64,000 nucleotides of DNA, from positions 11,453,001 to 11,517,000 of the forward strand of contig NZ_CP071090.1 of the NCBI RefSeq assembly GCF_017301735.1. The letters run 5' to 3'. A program made the position numbers and the translations under genes. Positions 16,841-23,942 of the stretch are shown here, one piece after another. The notes under the pieces are model-generated. The model worked only from the letters and a program-made list of their open reading frames with translations. It searched no databases and was not told where the DNA came from. Positions within the stretch are counted from its first letter, which is position 1; every line of letters starts with the position of its first letter. The DNA comes from Pyxidicoccus parkwaysis. GTDB taxonomy: Bacteria; Myxococcota; Myxococcia; Myxococcales; Myxococcaceae.

Positions 16841-18160
16841 CTACCGGTTCGAGCGCCGCCGGCCGCGGCGCCACAGCGTGAGGGTCGACAGAAGGAACAG
16901 CACGGGCGCCGCATTCCCGGACGCCGCGCCACAGCCACCGGACTTCGAGGGAGGCGGTGTCGTCGTCCCGGCACCCGCATCGGGCGAGCCCGAGCCCGCG
17001 TCCGGGGGCGGAGGAGGCGGCTCCTCCACGCCGCCGTCGGGGTACACCTCCGCGCCGAGCTGGTCCGCGAGCTGCGGCCACAGGCCCGGGCAGATGTTCC
17101 GCACCGGAGTGCCCGCGGGGCACTGGTCCGGGCCCTTGATTTGGTAGAGGGTGAACAGCGGCTCCCACGTGTCGCCCTCGTCGCGGCTGCGCGCGAGGGC
17201 CCAGTCGTGCAGCCACGTGGAGCCGCAGGCGTAGAGGACGTCGCCGGTGCGCAGCACGCATGCGTTGCCGGTGGGCAGTGGCCGCTTGTCGAGCGGACCG
17301 GAGCTGGGGCCCCGGAAGAAGGAGTTGAGGGTGCCCACCCACGCGGTGCCGCCGTCGGCGGACAGGTCCATGTTGGTGAAGATGTCGTCCAGCGCCTGCA
17401 CCTCCACCAGCGTGTGGCCCCGGTCCTCGCTGCGCATCAGGTGCGTGTAGCCCTGCGCGGACACGCGGACCCACACCACGTCCGCCCGCGCGGGGTCCAC
17501 CGCCGTCAGCACCAAATCGTAGGGCCGCAGCAGGTCCGGCAGCGCCTGGGGCATCTCCTCCCACGTGTCGCCCGCGTCGTCGCTGCGGAAGAGGAGCAGC
17601 TTGCCGCCCTCGTCACCGGACGCGTACACGCGCCGCGGGTCCACCGGTGACACGCGCACGGAGTTGAGGTTGAGCCCGGTGCGCAAGAGCGGCGTGGCCT
17701 CCCACGTCTCGCCGCCGTTGCGCGAGCGGTACACGCCGTTGGGCGTCGTGGGCCGGCCGGTGACGGCATAGAGGATGTTGTCGTCCGTGGGGTGCGCGGC
17801 GAGCCCCGTCACCCAGGTGGCCTTGAAGTACGGATGCGTGCTCCACGAGCAGCCGTTGTCGGCCGAGCGAAGCAGCGCGCTGCCGGTGGCGGCGACGATG
17901 TCCCCGGCCTCGCGCCACAGGAAGGACTCCGGGCGCCAGCCGCCGTAGCCCATGGCGTCCGGACAAATCCACCGCCATGACTGGCCGCTGTCTCGCGAAA
18001 TCACCGCGCCGAAGGTGGCGCCCACGAAGAAGTCCTCGGGGTGCCCCCGGCGCAGGGTGACGTTGGACGTCTCCGGCAGGCCCGCATGCGCGTGGGCCAC
18101 CGCCCCGGTGCCCAGCGTCAGCAGTGCGATGGCGGATGCAACCGTATTGCGCGAAATCAT
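16841..18160 (-). CDS. BNR/WD40-like propeller with MYXO-CTERM tail
   Basis: 439-aa secreted protein. A signal peptide (residues 1-24) is followed by sialidase/YCF48-type BNR repeats with S-x-D-x-G-x-T/S-W motifs: SRDSGQSWRW, SADNGCSWS, SRNGGETWEA, SDDAGDTWEE, SRDEGDTWEP. The C-terminus has a Pro/Asp/Gly linker, then SKSGGCGAASGN, a hydrophobic helix and RRGRRRSNR, a MYXO-CTERM sorting signal for surface anchoring after processing. It is first in the operon with the two lipoproteins and the cytochrome. Start 18160, GGAG upstream. The ligand of the propeller is not evident; glycosidase activity is unlikely without catalytic residues. Confidence 0.9.
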   Translation of the reverse strand: MISRNTVASAIALLTLGTGAVAHAHAGLPETSNVTLRRGHPEDFFVGATFGAVISRDSGQSWRWICPDAMGYGGWRPESFLWREAGDIVAATGSALLRSADNGCSWSTHPYFKATWVTGLAAHPTDDNILYAVTGRPTTPNGVYRSRNGGETWEATPLLRTGLNLNSVRVSPVDPRRVYASGDEGGKLLLFRSDDAGDTWEEMPQALPDLLRPYDLVLTAVDPARADVVWVRVSAQGYTHLMRSEDRGHTLVEVQALDDIFTNMDLSADGGTAWVGTLNSFFRGPSSGPLDKRPLPTGNACVLRTGDVLYACGSTWLHDWALARSRDEGDTWEPLFTLYQIKGPDQCPAGTPVRNICPGLWPQLADQLGAEVYPDGGVEEPPPPPPDAGSGSPDAGAGTTTPPPSKSGGCGAASGNAAPVLFLLSTLTLWRRGRRRSNR

Positions 18161-18367
18161 CTCGCAGGACTCCAAGAGAATGTGCCGGCCCGGCTCCTGG
18201 CTCCACGATAACGCCGGGTGCGCCCGGGCATAGCGGCGGAGGATGAAGCATTTCGCGATATGCGCGTGCCTCCTTGCTCGTTCACCCACTGAGCGGCACG
18301 GGAAGGACCTCGCGGGCCGGGCGGAGTATCCCGCCGCTCACTCACTCGAATTGAAAGGAATCGCTCG

Positions 18368-19981
18368 ATGAGGCGATGGACGCATTGCGCGCGGGGTTGG
18401 ATTTTGTCCGGTGTCCTGGGGTTGACGGTGGGCTGCTCCCAGGAGGCGGTGGAGTCCCCTGAAGTCAAAGTCGAGGTGACGCCCTGGAAGGTGGACGGTC
18501 CGGACTGGCAGTACACGGGGCCGCACGCCTCGTGCAAGGCGGCCGCGAATGATGCCCCGTGCGGCTCGTATGAGTCGTTTGATTTGTCCGCGTGCAAGGC
18601 CGCCTCGCTGGACGCGGAGAAGGTGGGCGGCCTCTATACGACGCACGTCATCCTGAATGAGATTGAGCCGCTGTATGCCTATCCGGCCTCGCTGCGCGTG
18701 GCGACGGACGGCGGCGTGTCCAATCTCGGCTCCAGCATTGGCCTGACCGAGCAGCAGCGGGAGGATGGCCGGCTCTACCTGGCCGCGAACCGGACGCGTC
18801 CGGACGGTGGTTCCTCCACCGTGGCGGTGGTGGGGTGCGAGGCCAGCGACGACGGGCTCACGCTGAAGGGCTGCATCCAGTACTGCAGCAACGGGAAGCC
18901 GACGGTCTCCGGCACCTTCGAGGCCGCGCGCGTGATGCGCCGCAAGGGCGAGTCCGAGGCCTCGGGCATGTCGCTGCTGTCGGAGACGCGGGTGGGTGAC
19001 GCGACGCCCGTGGACGTCTTCGTGACGAAGGGCCACGCGTACGTGGTGTCGTTGCCGTTCGTGACTCCGACGGGGGCGCGCTCCGGCGGCCTGAGCGTCT
19101 ACGACGTGAGCAATCCGCGCGCTCCGGTGCTGAAGAAGTCCATCACCTTCGCCAATGACAACTACTGGAATGGCGTCTGGGCGAAGGACGACGCGCTCTA
19201 CGTGGCGAGCGCCAACCAGGGCCTGCACGTCTTCGACATCTCCAACCCGGCGGACCCGAAGTTCCTGAGCTCGCTGCCCGGGGACGCGGGCGGCATCGAC
19301 GTGCACACCGTCATCGTCGACGGAGACCGGCTGTACGCCATGTCGCCGGGGCCCAACGCGGAGACGCTCATCTTCGACGTGAAGGACGCGAAGTCGCCGG
19401 TGCTGCTCACCCGCTACGTGGTGAAGGGCGTGAACCCGGCCTCGGGCCTGAACTTCCCCCACGACGCGTTCCCCTTCGAGGACAAGCTCTACATCAGCCA
19501 CTGGCAGGGCGGTTACGTCATCGCGGACGTGAGCGACCCGGAGGACGTGGGCCAGGCCGGCCTCTACATCTACCCGCGCTCCAGCAGCCACACGAGCCGG
19601 GTGATGCGGCTGGACACGCGGCTCATCGCCTTCGAGGGCGGTGAGGACTGGGGCGCCCACCTGCGCGTGCTGGACGTGACGGACCCGGCGGCGGTGCGCC
19701 TGCTGGCCGAGTACCGCCTGGACCCGGGCGTCTCCATCCACAACATGGAGTTGAAGGGCCGCCGACTGTACCTCTCCCACTACCAGAACGGCGTGCGCGT
19801 GCTGGACGTGACGTTGCCCTGGGCGCCGCGCGAGGTGGGCTACTACAACACCTACCAGCCGGAACATGAGCAGGCGGGCTTCTCCTTCTACGACGGGGCC
19901 ATCGGCGTGCGCGCGCCGGGGGACGGCAACGTGTACGTCATCGACACCCTGCGCGGCCTGCTCATCTTCCCGGAGGTCTGA
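18368..19981 (+). CDS. LVIVD-repeat beta-propeller lipoprotein
   Basis: 537-aa lipoprotein (lipobox LTVGC, Cys at about 23). After a Cys-containing N-terminal domain (about residues 24-190), the rest is built of LVIVD-like repeats: GGLSVYDVSNPRAPVLKK, QGLHVFDISNPADPKF, ETLIFDVKDAKSPVLL, GGYVIADVSDPEDVGQ, HLRVLDVTDPAAVRLL, NGVRVLDVTLPWAPRE. Such repeats form surface propellers. It is divergent from the MYXO-CTERM/cytochrome operon, with 207 bp between the starts, so the two units may share regulation. AAAGGAA precedes the ATG. Confidence 0.88.
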   Translation: MRRWTHCARGWILSGVLGLTVGCSQEAVESPEVKVEVTPWKVDGPDWQYTGPHASCKAAANDAPCGSYESFDLSACKAASLDAEKVGGLYTTHVILNEIEPLYAYPASLRVATDGGVSNLGSSIGLTEQQREDGRLYLAANRTRPDGGSSTVAVVGCEASDDGLTLKGCIQYCSNGKPTVSGTFEAARVMRRKGESEASGMSLLSETRVGDATPVDVFVTKGHAYVVSLPFVTPTGARSGGLSVYDVSNPRAPVLKKSITFANDNYWNGVWAKDDALYVASANQGLHVFDISNPADPKFLSSLPGDAGGIDVHTVIVDGDRLYAMSPGPNAETLIFDVKDAKSPVLLTRYVVKGVNPASGLNFPHDAFPFEDKLYISHWQGGYVIADVSDPEDVGQAGLYIYPRSSSHTSRVMRLDTRLIAFEGGEDWGAHLRVLDVTDPAAVRLLAEYRLDPGVSIHNMELKGRRLYLSHYQNGVRVLDVTLPWAPREVGYYNTYQPEHEQAGFSFYDGAIGVRAPGDGNVYVIDTLRGLLIFPEV

Positions 19982-20175
19982 GGCGCAAGCCTCCCGCGCG
20001 CGGAGGGTTGTCCACCCGTCAAACGCGCGGAGGAGGGGTGTTCCGAAGCAGGAGTGGAAGGCGGGCCCGGTGCGCGGGGCTCGCCTCCCACCCGCCCTGT
20101 CTGCTACGGACGCGGGAGACACCTGACACGCGGGCCGGCCGCCAGGCGCGGATGGCCCACGGGTGTCCCTGGGGG

Positions 20176-21378
20176 ATGCACGACATGGCGGGGTCCACGG
20201 TGGAGCCCAAGCTCATCGACGACGGGGCGGTGCGGGGGGACGTGCCCTCGGGAGCCGCCACGCGCGCCGTCTGGGACGCGGTGATGCAGGGCGCGGTGGA
20301 GGTGGCCGTCCGTGCCTACGAACACCTGGCACCGCCGCAGCGCGAGCGCGTGCTGGAGGAGTCACGCGGCCTGCCGGGGCCTTCGCGCGCCTCGCTGGTG
20401 GAGGTGCTGCGGCGGGCGAGGGACTTCGAGGGCGCGGCGCGCCTGCTGGAGGAGGACGGCTCGCACGCGCTGGCGGCGCCGCTGCACGAGCAGGCCGGCG
20501 CGCTGCAGAAGGCGGCCGAGGCGTGGCTGCGCGCCGGTGAGCGCGGGAGGGCGGCGGCGGCCTTCGAGCGCGCGGGCAGCCTGGAGCGCGCGCTGGAGCT
20601 GTACCGGGCCCAGGACGCGCGCGAGTCCATGGCCCAGTGCCTCACGCGGTTGCAGCGGCCGCTGGAGGCCGCGACGGTGTACCGCGAGTTGGGCAACGCG
20701 CACGCGGAATTGGAGTCGCTGCGCGCGGTACCGCCCGGGCACCCTCGCCGGCGCGAGGCGGTGCTGCGGATGAGCGCGCTGCTGGACGCGGTGGGAGACT
20801 CGTGGCGCGCGCTGGTGCTGCTGGCGGACGCGATGCAGGAGTCCACCGCCGCGCGCGAGGACGGCGCGCTGCAGGCGGAGCACGCGCGGCTGCTGCGACA
20901 CCTGGGGTTGGACGAGACACCGGCCGAGTCCGAGCGCGCGCCTGTGCCGCCGCCGGACGGCTACGAGTACCTCAAGGCCATTCCGATTTTCGGCGAGCTG
21001 CCGATGCAGGACCTGAAGGACTTGTTCCGCATGGCGCAGCAGGTGCTCATCCCCGCGGACACCACGGTGCTGGAGAAGGGCGCAAGGGGGACGGGGCTGC
21101 TGGTGCTGCTGGACGGGACGGTGGACGTGTTCAGCGGGCCGGGGCTGGACGCGCGGCTGCTCAACACGCTGGGGCCCGGAGCCTTCGTCGGGGAAATCTC
21201 GCTCATCCTGGATGGGCCCACGTCGGCGCACGTGCGCTCGAGGACGGCGGTGCGGGCGCTGCGGGTGACGCGGGTGGATTTCCAGCACTATCTGGACACG
21301 CATGAGGCTGCGGCGCTACGCATCTACCGACTCTTCACGGAGAGCCTGGCGGAGCGCGTGCGCGCGCTGAGCGCGTAG
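20176..21378 (+). CDS. Cyclic nucleotide-binding domain protein with TPR-like N-terminus
   Basis: 400-aa cytoplasmic protein. Residues 30-250 are Ala/Leu/Arg-rich helical repeats resembling TPR/HEAT units (AAAAFERAGSLERALELYRAQ). Residues about 265-390 form one cNMP-binding domain: IPIFGELPMQDLKDLF, EKGARGTGLLVLLDGTVDVF, and the phosphate-binding cassette GAFVGEISLILDGPTSAHVRS, where the usual Arg contacting the phosphate is replaced by Ser (GPTSAH), so ligand binding may be weak. Three in-frame ATGs (20152, 20176, 20185) are possible. It lies 15 bp upstream of a second cNMP protein. Confidence 0.85.
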   Translation: MHDMAGSTVEPKLIDDGAVRGDVPSGAATRAVWDAVMQGAVEVAVRAYEHLAPPQRERVLEESRGLPGPSRASLVEVLRRARDFEGAARLLEEDGSHALAAPLHEQAGALQKAAEAWLRAGERGRAAAAFERAGSLERALELYRAQDARESMAQCLTRLQRPLEAATVYRELGNAHAELESLRAVPPGHPRRREAVLRMSALLDAVGDSWRALVLLADAMQESTAAREDGALQAEHARLLRHLGLDETPAESERAPVPPPDGYEYLKAIPIFGELPMQDLKDLFRMAQQVLIPADTTVLEKGARGTGLLVLLDGTVDVFSGPGLDARLLNTLGPGAFVGEISLILDGPTSAHVRSRTAVRALRVTRVDFQHYLDTHEAAALRIYRLFTESLAERVRALSA

Positions 21379-21393
21379 GCGGCGGAGACGCGG

Positions 21394-22617
21394 ATGGCGG
21401 ACACGGGCGCGAGCAGGGAGCGGGCCACCCAGCTCGCCAGCGAGGGCAGGCTGGAGGAGGCACTGGCGGAGTACCAGGGCGTGGCGAAGGCCGCCCCTGA
21501 CGACGCGGACGTGCGCCAGAAGGTGGCGGAGCTCAACGAGTGGCTGGGCCGACAGGCGGACGCGGCGACGGCGTACGAGGCCTCCGCGCTGGCCTGGGCG
21601 AAGGCAGGCCAGCCGCTGCGCGCGGTGGCCGCGTGTGTCGCGCTGGCCCGGCTCGGCGCGCTTCCGGCCGCCAGGACTCGCACCGCGCGCGTGCTGGCGG
21701 AGCGCTTCGCCCTGGCGCCGGGCGCGGCTGCCCCGGCGGTGGCGGCGGGGACGATGGCCCCCGTGCCCGAGGCCGAGGCGCCGGGCGCGCTGCCCATCTT
21801 CTCGCACCTGGAGCGGGAGGCCTTCATCGCACTGCTGGAGGCGCTGGAGGTGCGGGCCTTCTTCCCCGGTCAGTCCATCGTGGACGAGGGCGCGCAGGGC
21901 GCGTCCATGTTCGCGCTGGTGGAGGGCCGCGCGGACGTGCTGCGCACCTTCGAGGGCGGCGAGCGCAAGTCGGTGGGCACCGTCATGCCTGGGGACTTCT
22001 TCGGTGAGCTGGCGCTCGTCACGGAAGGCCCGCGCCTCGCCACGGTGGTGGCCACCGAACGCGCCGTGTTGTTGGAGCTGACGCGCGCGCGCATGGAGGC
22101 CGTGGCCGCGCGCTACCCCGCGGTGGCCGGTGTGGTGGAGGCCTTCTACCGGCGGCGCATGGTGGAGAACCTGCTGCGCAGCAACCCGCTCCTCAGCAAG
22201 CTGTCACCCGAGCAGAAGGCCGCCATCTCCCGCGACTTCCAGCTGCGCACGGTGAGCGCGAGCGAGGCGCTGCTGACGCAGGGCCAGCCCGGGGACGCCT
22301 TCTACGTGGTGCTGCGCGGCCGCTTCACGCCATGGCTGGAGCAGCCCTTCGGCCGCCGCGTGGCGCTGGCGGACCTGCGTGAGGGCGACGTCTTCGGCGA
22401 AATCTCCCTGCTGCTCGACAAGCCCGTCTCCGCCACGGTGCGCGCGGACGTGGCCGGCGTGGTGCTGCGCCTGGAGCGCACCGCCTTCGAGAAGCACCTG
22501 CTCAGCCAGCCCGGCCTCAAGGGCATGCTGATGCGCATGGGCACCGAGCGCCTCCAGCGCACCGCCCAGGCACTCGCCTCCGGCCGCGTGCTGCACGAAG
22601 GTGACTTGCGCGTTTGA
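21394..22617 (+). CDS. Tandem cyclic nucleotide-binding domain protein
   Basis: 407-aa protein with an N-terminal TPR-like pair (residues 1-105) and two cNMP-binding domains. The first has a cassette GDFFGELALVTEGPRLATV that keeps the Glu and Arg expected for cyclic-nucleotide contact. The second (residues about 265-390) has GDVFGEISLLLDKPVSATV, with Arg replaced. It is in an apparent operon with the preceding cNMP protein. No output domain is attached, so it may act by protein-protein contact. The pair gives three cNMP folds, only one of which looks fully competent. Confidence 0.88.
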   Translation: MADTGASRERATQLASEGRLEEALAEYQGVAKAAPDDADVRQKVAELNEWLGRQADAATAYEASALAWAKAGQPLRAVAACVALARLGALPAARTRTARVLAERFALAPGAAAPAVAAGTMAPVPEAEAPGALPIFSHLEREAFIALLEALEVRAFFPGQSIVDEGAQGASMFALVEGRADVLRTFEGGERKSVGTVMPGDFFGELALVTEGPRLATVVATERAVLLELTRARMEAVAARYPAVAGVVEAFYRRRMVENLLRSNPLLSKLSPEQKAAISRDFQLRTVSASEALLTQGQPGDAFYVVLRGRFTPWLEQPFGRRVALADLREGDVFGEISLLLDKPVSATVRADVAGVVLRLERTAFEKHLLSQPGLKGMLMRMGTERLQRTAQALASGRVLHEGDLRV

Positions 22618-22639
22618 GGCGTGGTTCCTGAAAAGCGAA

Positions 22640-22672
22640 ACGCCCGGGCCCCCATGAGGGAGACCCGGGCGT
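22640..22672 (-). terminator. Rho-independent terminator for the FadL gene
   Basis: Perfect 9-bp stem ACGCCCGGG/CCCGGGCGT with a 15-nt loop; read on the minus strand it is followed by TTTCGCTTTT. It lies 47 bp past the FadL-type gene stop and between convergent genes, so it may also stop transcripts from the cNMP side. Confidence 0.75.
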
Positions 22673-22718
22673 CATGCAGGCACCGCCCCGGCCGCGAGGG
22701 ACCGGGGCGGGCTTGGGG

Positions 22719-23915
22719 CTACTTCATGGAGTAGCCGAGCGTCAGGCTGAACACGTGCGCCTGGCCGTTGTAGCGGCCCGGCACGCCCGGCGCGACGCTG
22801 TCGTTGTCGGACAGCGTGACGAACTGGTAGCCCACGTCCGCGCGCAGCGCGCCGAAGGCGTAGCCCAGGCCGCCCGTCACCGCGAAGCGGTCCGCGTCCG
22901 GCAGGTCCGGCGTCAGCGTGTCCTGCGGGCTCGGGGACGGGTCCAGCAGGACGCCCGCGCGCACCTTCAGCGCGTCCGTCACGCCGTACTCACCACCCAG
23001 GTGGAAGTTCCACGTCGCCTTCCAGCGCTTGGGCAGCGGGTTGTTGAGCGCCGGGTTCTCCGGGAACTCGATGGCGAGCTGCTCGAAGTCCGACCAGTCC
23101 ACCCAGTTCGCGTCGAAGGCCAGCGTCAGGTTCTTCAGCGGCGTGACGGCCACGCCCGCCGAAATCTGCTGCGGCAGCGTGACGTCGCCCTGGACGATGG
23201 TGTCCGCCAGGCGGGCCTGGAACTCGGCCGGCACGTCCTGGAAGTCCGCGTCGCCCTTGAAGGTCAGCTTCATGGGGCTGCGGTAGTGGACGCCCACCGA
23301 CAGCAGGTCCGGCACCACCACGCCCTGGACGCCGACGTTGGCGCCAATGCCCCACGCGCCGCCGCCCAGGTGGACGTTGCCCTCGCTCTCCACGAAGTCC
23401 AGGGCGCGCTTCAGCTCCAGCGTGCCGCGGCCGATGTCGAGCCCGGCGCCGATGCGGAAGCGCTCGTGCACCTGGTACGCCACCGTCGGGTTGATGTTGT
23501 AGACGGCCATGGCCGACTCGCGGGCGCGGAAGCGGCCCACGAAGTCATCCACCCAGCGGCTGCGCGCGCCGAAGGGCGTGTAGATGCCCAGGCCCACCGC
23601 CAGCTTGTCCATCACCTTGTACGTCGCGAACAGGTGCGGCGGCGGGGACAGCGTCGTCTTCTGGCCCTGCGTCGCCCCACCCTCGGGGGTGAACTTCAGC
23701 GTGGGCAGGATGCCGGTGTCGCCCACCTGCACGTCCAGCTTCGCGTCACCCAGGATGTTCGCCGCGTTGTAGTAGACGGCGGCCGAGTCGTTCAGCCAGC
23801 CAACGGACGCGTTGGCCATGCCCGTCGAGCGGGAGCTCTGGGTGTTGATCTGGAAGCCCGCGGCCTGCGAGGTGCCGGCGGCGAGCAGCGCTACCAGGGA
23901 GAGTGTCTTCTTCAT
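22719..23915 (-). CDS. FadL/TodX (OmpP1) outer membrane transport protein
   Basis: 398-aa outer-membrane beta-barrel of the FadL/OmpP1 family that takes up long-chain fatty acids and other hydrophobic compounds. A 19-residue signal peptide ends in SQA, then AGFQINTQSSRSTGMANA matches the family N-terminus (hatch region); alternating hydrophobic strands follow and the last residues end in a Tyr-Ser-Met-Lys barrel strand rather than the usual aromatic C-terminus. It is 27 bp downstream of the lipase lipoprotein gene in the same operon, the order known from Vibrio VolA/FadL. Regulation is not visible. Confidence 0.9.
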   Translation of the reverse strand: MKKTLSLVALLAAGTSQAAGFQINTQSSRSTGMANASVGWLNDSAAVYYNAANILGDAKLDVQVGDTGILPTLKFTPEGGATQGQKTTLSPPPHLFATYKVMDKLAVGLGIYTPFGARSRWVDDFVGRFRARESAMAVYNINPTVAYQVHERFRIGAGLDIGRGTLELKRALDFVESEGNVHLGGGAWGIGANVGVQGVVVPDLLSVGVHYRSPMKLTFKGDADFQDVPAEFQARLADTIVQGDVTLPQQISAGVAVTPLKNLTLAFDANWVDWSDFEQLAIEFPENPALNNPLPKRWKATWNFHLGGEYGVTDALKVRAGVLLDPSPSPQDTLTPDLPDADRFAVTGGLGYAFGALRADVGYQFVTLSDNDSVAPGVPGRYNGQAHVFSLTLGYSMK

Positions 23916-23942
23916 GGTCTGTCGTTCTCTCTCGGTGGGCGG

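Noticed and set aside
18161..18367. Sigma-54 promoter between the divergent propeller operon and LVIVD gene
   Set aside because: A GTGCC...TTGCT match near 18262 lacks the essential GG doublet at the correct spacing.
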